DNA of 5,425 nucleotides from Candidatus Omnitrophota bacterium (lineage in GTDB: Bacteria > Omnitrophota > Gorgyraeia > Gygaellales > Profunditerraquicolaceae), in the NCBI GenBank assembly GCA_030691585.1, contig JAUYEC010000084.1:1-5425 (forward strand). Reading direction: 5' to 3'. Below the pieces are notes generated by a model. It worked only from the letters and a program-made list of their open reading frames with translations. It ran no database searches and had not been told where the DNA came from. This document shows positions 1 through 4,482 of this stretch, piece by piece; positions within the stretch are counted from its first letter, which is position 1; each line of letters starts with the position of its first letter. The position numbers were made by a program, and so were the translations under genes.

Positions 1-789
1 ATTAAGCCTAACCCTTTTCAGCCGCGGGAAAATTTCAATGATGAGGGCATTGCCGAGCTGGCGCAGTCTATAAAGGAAAAAGGGGTGATCCAGCCGCTTA
101 TAGTTAGACGCAAGGGTGATGATTATGAGTTAATTGCTGGAGAGAGGCGCCTGCGCGCGGCTCAATCGCTGGGCCTTAAGGATGTGCCGGTTATAGTCAG
201 GGAGGCCAGCGATCAGGAGTCATTAGAGTTGGCGTTGATTGAAAACATTCAGCGGGAAGACTTAAACCCGATCGAAGAAGCGCGGGCCTATCAGTATTTG
301 ATTGAAAAGTTTAACTTTACTCAGGAACGGCTCGGCCAGGCATTGGGCCGGGCAAGAGTTTCTATTACTAACACATTGCGATTATTGAAGTTACCTCTTG
401 ATGTCCAGGATGAGATGCGTAAAGGCCGGATATCCTTTGCGCTTGGCCGGGCTCTTTTAGAGATGACGGACGAAAATGAACTGCGCCGCCTGGCCCAGGA
501 GATTATTGCCAAGGGTTTGACGGTTAAGGAATTGGAAGGTTTGATGATGATGCACAAGCCTAAGGGGTTCAAGCGCCGCATCAGCATTTCCCCCCGTGAG
601 CCGCAGATTGTGATCATGGAAGAGGAATTGCGCGAGGTTTTGGCTACGAAGGTCACGATCAGCAAACAGATAAAACGCGGGCACATCATCATCGAATTTT
701 ATTCCCAGGGCGACCTGGAGAGGATTACCAACGTAATCAAAGGAGGGAAGATCAGTGAACCAGGCAGTATTGATATTAATCAAACCTGA
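1..789 (+). CDS. parB: ParB/Spo0J chromosome-partition protein (5' end outside window)
   Basis: ParB proteins bind centromere-like parS sites, spread as CTP-dependent sliding clamps, and work with ParA in chromosome segregation. The reading frame is open from base 1, so the gene begins upstream; 262 codons are visible and the family is usually about 280-300 residues. Counting from the first codon, I see the CTP-binding boxes: PFQPRENF (residues 5-12), GERRLRAA (47-54) and ENIQREDLNPIEEA (81-94). The parS-binding helix-turn-helix follows at about 107-133, with FTQERLGQALGR and NTLRLLKLP. The C-terminal dimerisation segment is at about 226-246 (GHIIIEFYSQGDLERI). An internal GTG at 85 would remove the first box, so it is not the start. 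The last 35 bases overlap ndk. No parA is visible, though it commonly lies just upstream of parB. Confidence 0.95.
   Translation: MKPNPFQPRENFNDEGIAELAQSIKEKGVIQPLIVRRKGDDYELIAGERRLRAAQSLGLKDVPVIVREASDQESLELALIENIQREDLNPIEEARAYQYLIEKFNFTQERLGQALGRARVSITNTLRLLKLPLDVQDEMRKGRISFALGRALLEMTDENELRRLAQEIIAKGLTVKELEGLMMMHKPKGFKRRISISPREPQIVIMEEELREVLATKVTISKQIKRGHIIIEFYSQGDLERITNVIKGGKISEPGSIDINQT
741..747 (+). promoter_or_regulatory. Strong ribosome binding site for ndk, inside parB
   Basis: AGGAGGG lies seven bases before a GTG at 755. It supports that GTG as the ndk start, although it lies within the parB coding sequence. Translation of the two genes may be coupled, but that is inference. Confidence 0.8.
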
Positions 790-1258
790 TGGTTTGAAAA
801 AGTCGTTGACCGGCAATATCCTGACTCGCCTATCCGAGACGAAACTGGAGATCGTGGCGGCAAAAATGGCGCGCGTCTCGCGGGAGTTGGCGACTGAGCA
901 TTATAAGCACCTCACGGATAAGCCTTTTTTTGACGACCTGATAAAATATTTGCGCGGAGAATTACATGACCGGCGCAAGGTCATGGCCCTGGTCTATTGG
1001 GGCGAAGACGCGATCAAGAAATGCCGCGACTTAGCCGGCGCCACCAACCCGGAAGAGGCGGAGTCTACTTCAATCCGCGGCTCTTACGGCAGGATCACCA
1101 CATCCGGCGTCTATGAAAATGTCATCCATGTTTCTTCAAACGCAGACGAGGCGCAAAGAGAGATACAACTCTGGTTTGCGCCGGAGGAGATCATTGTGGA
1201 CCTCTATCCGGTAAAAGAGGCCGCAGAAATCAAACGGCAGAAAAAAATCTGGGCATAA
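755..1258 (+). CDS. ndk: Nucleoside-diphosphate kinase, long form with an atypical active-site signature
   Basis: Ndk transfers the gamma phosphate of ATP to NDPs through a phosphohistidine and balances cytoplasmic NTP and dNTP pools. The family opening is clear (VLILIKPDGLKK, residues 5-16). GATNPEEA (95-102), RGSYGRI (108-114) and ENVIHVSSNADEAQREI (121-137) follow, with the catalytic His at 125. The usual signature after this His is Gly/Ala-Ser-Asp; here it is Val-Ser-Ser, so two normally conserved positions differ. The protein is 167 residues against the common 130-150, with a somewhat longer region at about 65-75 and a charged C-terminal tail (about 153-167). The GTG start is backed by a strong ribosome binding site and overlaps parB by 35 bases. 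The fold assignment is secure; full catalytic competence is likely but not proven. Confidence 0.93.
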   Translation: MNQAVLILIKPDGLKKSLTGNILTRLSETKLEIVAAKMARVSRELATEHYKHLTDKPFFDDLIKYLRGELHDRRKVMALVYWGEDAIKKCRDLAGATNPEEAESTSIRGSYGRITTSGVYENVIHVSSNADEAQREIQLWFAPEEIIVDLYPVKEAAEIKRQKKIWA

Positions 1259-1270
1259 AGTAAAAAAATT

Positions 1271-1294
1271 GCAGGGGCGGGTTTAAAACCCCCT
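1271..1294. repeat. Decayed copy of the GC-rich palindromic repeat
   Basis: The left arm GCAGGGGCGGGTTT (1271-1284) is identical to the arm of the perfect palindrome at 3044-3074. The right arm keeps AAACCC (1286-1291) but has lost the rest of its complement, so only six inner base pairs remain. It lies between ndk and yicC. No T-run follows, so it does not look like an intrinsic terminator. Confidence 0.75.
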
Positions 1295-1320
1295 AGATGA
1301 CGGATAAAATTCATAATAAA

Positions 1321-1325
1321 AAGGA
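1321..1325 (+). promoter_or_regulatory. Ribosome binding site that decides the yicC start
   Basis: AAGGA ends seven bases before the ATG at 1333. This, and the family N-terminus MIKSMTGFG beginning there, favour 1333 over the in-frame ATG at 1297. The 1297 start would add 12 residues alien to the family and begin next to the repeat. Confidence 0.7.
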
Positions 1326-1332
1326 AATAAAG

Positions 1333-2160
1333 ATGATAAAAAGTATGACCGGTTTTGGCAGCAGGGAGGCGCAGATAGCGTCCCTGGGTAAGATCTGCGT
1401 TGAGCTGCGCAGTTCGAACCACAAATTTTTAGAAACGGTGTTTCATATGCCCGACGGGTTCCTTGCCCTGGAAGGCAACCTCAAAAAAGAAATTGAAGCC
1501 AGGGTCAAAAGAGGCCGGGTCATCTGCGCGCTGAATTTCACGGCCAGGCGCGCCTGCGCCGCCTCTGTCAACCAACCGTTATTAAAGGAATATGTTTCTA
1601 TATTAAAAGGCATCAGTAAACAATTTGGCCTTAAAGATGAAATCAGCGCTAATGTTTTGATACACCTGCCCGGTGTACTGGCCGTCGAGGAAAGCGACAT
1701 CCCGAAGGCGGGTATCTGGAGCCGGCTTAAGGTGCTGGTGGATCTGGCGGTTGAGGACCTGGATAAGACGCGGCAGAAAGAAGGCCGCGCCTTGTACCAT
1801 CTCTTAAAGAACAGGGCAGAGGCGCTGCGCATCGGGCTTGTGGGGGTAAAAATTCGATTCCGCCAGGCGGTAAAAGACAGGCTGAGCCGGATGACGACCG
1901 ACGAGGAACGCAATTCTTTTTTAAAAGAATCGGATATCACCGAAGAAATAGACCGGCTCGCCTTTCACATACGCAATTTTAAAAGCAAGCTCGCCAAAAG
2001 CGGCTCCATCGGCAAGGAATTGGATTTCATCGCCCAGGAAATGCAGCGGGAGATTAATACTCTGGCCGCCAAGGCCAGCGATATTAATGTCTCTGCCAAG
2101 GCAGTGCAGATCCGCAGCCAGGTGGAGAAGATCCGCGAACAGGTCCAGAATATAGAGTGA
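1333..2160 (+). CDS. yicC: YicC-family endoribonuclease-like protein
   Basis: YicC proteins form a conserved bacterial family; E. coli YicC has been described as an endoribonuclease affecting RNA stability. The 275-residue product opens with the hallmark MIKSMTGFGS, followed by VELRSSNHKFLE, the usual N-terminal YicC domain. The C-terminal DUF1732 domain is clear: DITEEIDRLAFHI, then GKELDFIAQEMQREINTLAA (from residue 227), and the end IREQVQNIE. The Glu/Asp/His-rich C-terminal motifs thought to bind metal are retained. One small departure is NTLAAKASD, where relatives usually have NTIGSKA-type sequence. Length is close to the family norm of about 290. The stop overlaps the start of gmk by four bases (GTGA), as expected in an operon. 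In many bacteria yicC is followed by remA and gmk; remA is missing here. Confidence 0.94.
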   Translation: MIKSMTGFGSREAQIASLGKICVELRSSNHKFLETVFHMPDGFLALEGNLKKEIEARVKRGRVICALNFTARRACAASVNQPLLKEYVSILKGISKQFGLKDEISANVLIHLPGVLAVEESDIPKAGIWSRLKVLVDLAVEDLDKTRQKEGRALYHLLKNRAEALRIGLVGVKIRFRQAVKDRLSRMTTDEERNSFLKESDITEEIDRLAFHIRNFKSKLAKSGSIGKELDFIAQEMQREINTLAAKASDINVSAKAVQIRSQVEKIREQVQNIE

Positions 2161-2768
2161 AAGCCCAAAACAGCGAGCCCATAGCGCGTAGCCCGGGAAG
2201 AATATTCGTTATTTCCGGCCCGTCGGGTTCAGGCAAAACCACACTCCTTGGAAAACTGCTGAAAAGCCGTGAGTTAAAAAATCTTCTGGAGCGTTCGGTG
2301 TCTTTTACTACCAGGAGCGCCCGGCGCGGGGAAAAGCAGGGCAGGGATTATTTTTTTGTAGGCGCCGGGGAGTTCAGGCGCAAGCGCAGAGAAGAAAAAA
2401 TCCTTGAATGGACCAAATATTTGGGATATTATTACGGCACGCCCAAAGATTTTGTGGAAGAGCGCCTTAGGCAGGGTAAATTTGTGGCGCTTTGCCTGGA
2501 TACGGCCGGGGCAAAACATATAAAGCGCACTTATCCGGCTCAAGCCGTAACCATCTTTATAGCGCCTCCCTCATTAGAGGCGCTCAGGCAGAGAATACAC
2601 GGCCGGGGCAGGGAGACTGTAAAGGCAGAGATCAAAAAACGGCTGGGCATGGCCGGGCAGGAATTGAAGGAGTCGCAAGGTTACGATCATTGCCTGGTCA
2701 ACGATGATTTTAAACGGGCGTTGGCCGAGTTGAAGGGGATTGTTTTAAAGTATAAAGTGAACGGTTGA
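2157..2768 (+). CDS. gmk: Guanylate kinase
   Basis: Gmk phosphorylates GMP to GDP with ATP, an essential cytoplasmic step that feeds Ndk, encoded upstream. The 203-residue protein has the P-loop GPSGSGKT at 21-28. The GMP-binding region follows: SFTTRSARRGEKQGRDYFFV at 49-68 and YYGTP at 92-96. The lid and adenine-side motifs are IFIAPPSLEALRQRIHGRGR (133-152) and YDHCLVNDDFKRAL (176-189). Length is typical at about 205. Some usually conserved positions differ: SAR replaces the common RPPR-type sequence, WTKYLG replaces the usual AEVHG-like stretch, and LDTAGA replaces the usual D-x-Q-G. These look like lineage drift, since the core nucleotide-binding residues are present. The GTG start at 2157 overlaps the yicC stop. 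An in-frame ATG giving the P-loop with less leader is not evident. Confidence 0.95.
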   Translation: MKAQNSEPIARSPGRIFVISGPSGSGKTTLLGKLLKSRELKNLLERSVSFTTRSARRGEKQGRDYFFVGAGEFRRKRREEKILEWTKYLGYYYGTPKDFVEERLRQGKFVALCLDTAGAKHIKRTYPAQAVTIFIAPPSLEALRQRIHGRGRETVKAEIKKRLGMAGQELKESQGYDHCLVNDDFKRALAELKGIVLKYKVNG

Positions 2769-2804
2769 ATTTAGGGATGGAATGGGCGCAACGCAACCAC
2801 AGCG

Positions 2805-2809
2805 AGGAG
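2805..2809 (+). promoter_or_regulatory. Ribosome binding site for rpoZ
   Basis: AGGAG lies four bases before the ATG at 2814. The spacing is slightly short but the match is good, and it fixes the start of a very small gene. Confidence 0.65.
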
Positions 2810-2813
2810 TAAA

Positions 2814-3020
2814 ATGGCGTACATAGAGCTGGAAGGATTGTTGGACAGAAGCTTGGGGTCAATTTATAAATTAGTTATTTTAGCGGCTAAGAGAGCGTTG
2901 CAAATCGCCGAGGGCCAGCCCAAGCTGGTGGCGGCCCCAGCGTCGATGAAGCCCTCTACTGTGGCGCTGCATGAAATAGCGGCAGGCAAAGTAGTCTGTG
3001 TGGTCTCCAAGAAAGCGTAG
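2814..3020 (+). CDS. rpoZ: RNA polymerase omega subunit
   Basis: Omega is the small RNA polymerase subunit that aids folding and assembly of beta-prime and, in some bacteria, forms part of the ppGpp site. The 68-residue product begins IELEGLLDRSLGSIYKLVIL, then AAKRALQIAEG (about 24-34), the helix carrying the family's conserved Ala-Ala-x-Arg-Ala-x-Gln motif. It ends with KPSTVALHEIAAGKV (46-60), the conserved C-terminal part. It is shorter than E. coli omega (91 residues), but many bacterial omegas are 60-75 residues. The 45-base gap from gmk and the gmk-rpoZ-coaC order are common in bacteria, which strengthens the call. Confidence 0.92.
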   Translation: MAYIELEGLLDRSLGSIYKLVILAAKRALQIAEGQPKLVAAPASMKPSTVALHEIAAGKVVCVVSKKA

Positions 3021-3043
3021 GGGAATGTATGTTCACGCTTTTT

Positions 3044-3074
3044 TGCAGGGGCGGGTTTGAAACCCGCCCCTGCA
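3044..3074. repeat. Perfect GC-rich palindrome (15-bp arms), dispersed repeat family
   Basis: TGCAGGGGCGGGTTT (3044-3058) is followed by a single G and then its exact reverse complement at 3060-3074. As RNA or single-stranded DNA it would form a very stable hairpin, with the innermost pairs probably open as a loop. A degenerate copy lies at 1271-1294. A run of T (3039-3044) precedes the palindrome and none follows, so it is not a standard intrinsic terminator for rpoZ. It resembles the REP-like intergenic palindromes found in many copies in some genomes; copy number cannot be judged here. Confidence 0.9.
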
Positions 3075-3075
3075 G

Positions 3076-3106
3076 ACGGACGACGGAATACGGACGACGG
3101 ACGACG
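3076..3106. repeat. ACGGACG-type short tandem repeat
   Basis: This 31-base tract is built almost wholly from ACGG and ACG words with one AAT interruption. It abuts the GC-rich palindrome and ends six bases before the ATG at 3112. Its segment ACGGAATACGGACGAC (3083-3098) recurs exactly at 4551-4566 in the thrS leader, so it belongs to a dispersed family. It occupies the place where the coaC ribosome binding site would be expected, and no good Shine-Dalgarno match is visible. Confidence 0.8.
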
Positions 3107-3111
3107 CATAT

Positions 3112-3651
3112 ATGAATAAAACCAAAAATATAATTTTAGGGGTAAGCGCTAGCATAGCTATCTATAAGGCATGCGATCTCCTGCGCCGGTTACAGCAAGA
3201 AGGTTTTGCCGTGACCGTGGTGATGACTCCGGAGTCGCAAAAATTGATCAGCCCGCTCGTCTTTGAAAGTTTATCGGGTAATCAGGTTTTTAGCGGCTTA
3301 TTTGAGACGCAGAGGAATTGGGATATAGCGCATGTAACTTTGGCCGCAAAGGCGGATTTGGTTGTTATCGCGCCGGCTACGGCTAATATCATCGGGAAAA
3401 TTGCCGGAGGCATAAGCGACGACCTGCTGACTTGCGTGGTTTGCGCTGCGAGCGCTCCGGTATTAATATGTCCGGCGATGAACGAAGGGATGTATCTGAA
3501 TAGGATCACCCAGGGCAATATCAAGAAATTGAAATCATTGGATTATAAATTTGTGGAACCCCGAAAAGGCAGGCTTGCCTGCGGCGATATAGGCCTCGGT
3601 TGCTTGGCGGAAATTGAGACGATAGTAAAAGAAGTAAAAAATATTGTTTGA
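3112..3651 (+). CDS. coaC: Phosphopantothenoylcysteine decarboxylase (stand-alone CoaC domain)
   Basis: CoaC is an FMN enzyme that oxidatively decarboxylates 4'-phosphopantothenoylcysteine to 4'-phosphopantetheine in coenzyme A synthesis. The 179 residues cover one flavoprotein domain. ILGVSASIAIYKACDLLRRL (8-27) is the FMN-phosphate-binding start. The catalytic His is at 74 (DIAHVTLAAKADLVVIAPAT). The PAMN motif is at 121-124, and the flexible substrate clamp ACGDIGLG is at 156-163 with its essential Cys at 157. All hallmark residues are present. In most bacteria CoaC is fused to the CoaB ligase (about 400 residues); here a stop comes right after the decarboxylase domain, followed by tRNAs, so CoaB must be encoded elsewhere or replaced. 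The position after rpoZ is the usual coaBC position. Related flavoproteins such as UbiX or peptide decarboxylases are less likely given the PAMN and ACGDIG motifs. Confidence 0.92.
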   Translation: MNKTKNIILGVSASIAIYKACDLLRRLQQEGFAVTVVMTPESQKLISPLVFESLSGNQVFSGLFETQRNWDIAHVTLAAKADLVVIAPATANIIGKIAGGISDDLLTCVVCAASAPVLICPAMNEGMYLNRITQGNIKKLKSLDYKFVEPRKGRLACGDIGLGCLAEIETIVKEVKNIV

Positions 3652-3663
3652 GTCTTGTGCGGC

Positions 3664-3698
3664 GGCCCGTAAAATCTGCTTTCCGTGGATCACGGGCC
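3664..3698 (+). other. Stem-loop downstream of coaC
   Basis: GGCCCGT (3664-3670) is the exact reverse complement of ACGGGCC (3692-3698). A competing smaller hairpin, CCGTG-GAT-CACGG, lies at 3683-3695. No T-run follows, so it is not a standard terminator; it may be an RNA processing signal ahead of tRNA-Cys. Function is unknown. Confidence 0.45.
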
Positions 3699-3699
3699 T

Positions 3700-3732
3700 G
3701 CCACGTGACGAGCGAAGCGAGTTTTACGTGGC
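3700..3732 (+). other. Leader hairpin overlapping the first bases of tRNA-Cys
   Basis: GCCACGT (3700-3706) pairs exactly with ACGTGGC (3726-3732). The last three bases of the right arm are also the first three of the tRNA-Cys acceptor stem. The loop contains the word GAGCGAAGCGAG (3710-3721). In a precursor transcript this stem would compete with the 5' acceptor strand of the tRNA; whether it forms is unknown. Confidence 0.5.
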
Positions 3733-3802
3733 GCGGTAGCCAAGGGGCTAAGGCAACTGTCTGCAAAACAGTTATTCAGCGGTTCGATTCCGCTCCGCGC
3801 CT
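3730..3802 (+). tRNA. tRNA-Cys (anticodon GCA)
   Basis: The cloverleaf is complete. The acceptor GGCGCGG (3730-3736) pairs with CCGCGCC (3795-3801). The D stem is GCC/GGC, the anticodon stem ACTGT/ACAGT, and the T stem AGCGG/CCGCT with loop TTCGATT. The anticodon GCA lies at 3763-3765 in loop CTGCAAA. The discriminator is T at 3802, the base expected for tRNA-Cys and a key identity element. The 3' CCA is not encoded (CAA follows), so a CCA-adding enzyme is needed. Confidence 0.97.
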
Positions 3803-3838
3803 CAATTAAAAATTTACTTGTCGTAAATTTTTAATTGA
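3802..3838 (+). repeat. Perfect 16-bp AT-rich hairpin at the tRNA-Cys 3' end
   Basis: TCAATTAAAAATTTAC (3802-3817) is matched exactly by its reverse complement at 3823-3838 around a five-base loop TTGTC. The left arm begins on the discriminator base of tRNA-Cys. No separate T-run follows, but the right arm itself contains five T in a row (3828-3832). It could act as a weak terminator or as a 3'-processing signal; this is inference. Confidence 0.75.
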
Positions 3839-3885
3839 TACTATGCGAGCGTGGCCGAGCGGCAAGCGAGGCAGCGAGCGTAGTA
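3839..3885 (+). other. Hairpin-bounded tRNA-like fragment between two tRNAs
   Basis: TACTATGC (3839-3846) and GCGTAGTA (3878-3885) can pair over eight positions with one G-T wobble. They enclose a segment resembling the 5' part of a class II tRNA: GCGAGCG, TG, then GCCGAGCGGC (3845-3863). There is no anticodon arm, T arm or matching 3' acceptor strand, so this is not a functional tRNA. GCGAGCGT occurs at both ends (3845-3852 and 3874-3881). It may be a decayed tRNA or a repeat that happens to look like one. Confidence 0.4.
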
Positions 3886-3903
3886 TCTCCGTGGATATTT
3901 TGC

Positions 3904-3986
3904 GGGCAAGTGGTGGAATGGCTTACACGATAGATTTAAAATCTATTGGCCGCAAGGTCATGAGGGTCCGACTCCCTCCTTGCCCA
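3904..3986 (+). tRNA. tRNA-Leu (anticodon UAA)
   Basis: This is a class II tRNA with all arms. The acceptor GGGCAAG (3904-3910) pairs with CTTGCCC (3979-3985). The anticodon stem is ATAGA/TCTAT with loop TTTAAAA, placing anticodon TAA at 3937-3939. The long variable arm (3947-3961) has a four-pair stem GGCC/GGTC closed by a GCAA tetraloop. The T stem is GAGGG/CCCTC with loop TCCGACT. The discriminator A at 3986 is as expected for Leu. CCA is not encoded (TTA follows). It reads UUA and probably UUG codons. Confidence 0.97.
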
Positions 3987-4008
3987 TTAAAATGATCGTG
4001 AGGTCGCT

Positions 4009-4332
4009 ATGCAGACAAAGAATCTCTGGTTGCGAGGGGCCTTGATTGGTTTGTTTGTCCCGCTATTTTTGTTCGGGATATTTTTAATACTTACTGGATT
4101 TAATGTTGAATTTGGTAGACATCCTTTAGCTGGGTTAATAATTATCGCACTTGCCATTTTGGAGATGCCTGTAGCGATCATAGGGAGATCGTTAGGGCTT
4201 CCAATCGAAACCGGAGGTGCCGCATTTCTTCTTTATCAATTCAATGCGCTCGGCTATATTTTAACAATTGTCTTTTGGGTGTCTGCGGGTGCATTCTTAG
4301 GGTGGTTGGTCGACAAAAGATATCGCGGTTAA
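4009..4332 (+). CDS. Small three-helix membrane protein of unknown function
   Basis: I do not recognise this 107-residue protein. It has three hydrophobic segments long enough to span a membrane: about 10-30 (ALIGLFVPLFLFGIFLILTG), 40-59 and 79-101. The ends are polar and basic: the start is MQTKNLWLR and the tail is DKRYRG. The positive charges at both ends make the topology unclear. A GTGAGG-like Shine-Dalgarno sequence at 3998-4003 precedes the ATG, and the transmembrane pattern in frame supports real coding. It starts 22 bases after tRNA-Leu and ends 36 before tRNA-Val. Its AT-rich codons (many ATT, TTT, TTA) differ from the GC-richer neighbours, which fits either membrane composition or recent acquisition beside tRNA genes. 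No catalytic motif is visible. Confidence 0.65.
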   Translation: MQTKNLWLRGALIGLFVPLFLFGIFLILTGFNVEFGRHPLAGLIIIALAILEMPVAIIGRSLGLPIETGGAAFLLYQFNALGYILTIVFWVSAGAFLGWLVDKRYRG

Positions 4333-4368
4333 GGTGTTTGCTATAAGCATTGATATTTAAAAATAAAC

Positions 4369-4445
4369 GGGCGGTTAGCGCAGTTGGTTAGCGTACCACA
4401 TTGACATTGTGGTGGTCACTGGTTCGAGTCCAGTACCGCCCACCA
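4369..4445 (+). tRNA. tRNA-Val (anticodon GAC)
   Basis: The cloverleaf is complete. The acceptor GGGCGGT (4369-4375) pairs with ACCGCCC (4435-4441). The D stem is GCGC/GCGT, the anticodon stem CCACA/TGTGG, and the T stem ACTGG/CCAGT with loop TTCGAGT. The anticodon GAC is at 4403-4405. The discriminator is A at 4442, and the 3' CCA is encoded at 4443-4445, unlike the two upstream tRNAs. It reads GUC and GUU codons. Confidence 0.97.
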
Positions 4446-4482
4446 TTATTGAGAATTTAACCAATTATCGGGTTACGTAAAT

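Noticed and set aside
457..816. Minus-strand open frame of 119 codons opposite parB
   Set aside because: It overlaps confident parB and ndk coding, shows no family motif, and is a by-product of plus-strand codon bias.
1297..1332. An N-terminally longer YicC starting at the ATG at 1297
   Set aside because: The added 12 residues are polar and do not fit the family, whose proteins start MIxSMTGFG. A ribosome binding site precedes 1333.
1443..1940. Minus-strand open frame of 165 codons opposite yicC
   Set aside because: It lies wholly within yicC, is Ser/Arg/Leu-rich as expected for a mirror frame, and has no recognisable domain.
3044..3074. Intrinsic terminator after rpoZ
   Set aside because: The hairpin is strong, but the T-run lies before it and the sequence after it is ACGGACG, so it does not fit a terminator on the + strand. 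On the - strand an A-run would follow.
3076..3106. CRISPR-like array in the ACGGACG tract
   Set aside because: The units are only about seven bases, without spacers of regular length, and the tract spans only 31 bases.
3521..3766. Minus-strand open frame of 81 codons across the coaC end and tRNA-Cys
   Set aside because: It runs through a confident tRNA and the coaC 3' end, with no motif or sensible start context.
4329..4365. A sigma-70 promoter for tRNA-Val in the AT-rich gap
   Set aside because: TATTTA-like and TTGCTA-like words exist, but no pair has acceptable spacing and match, so I do not call it.
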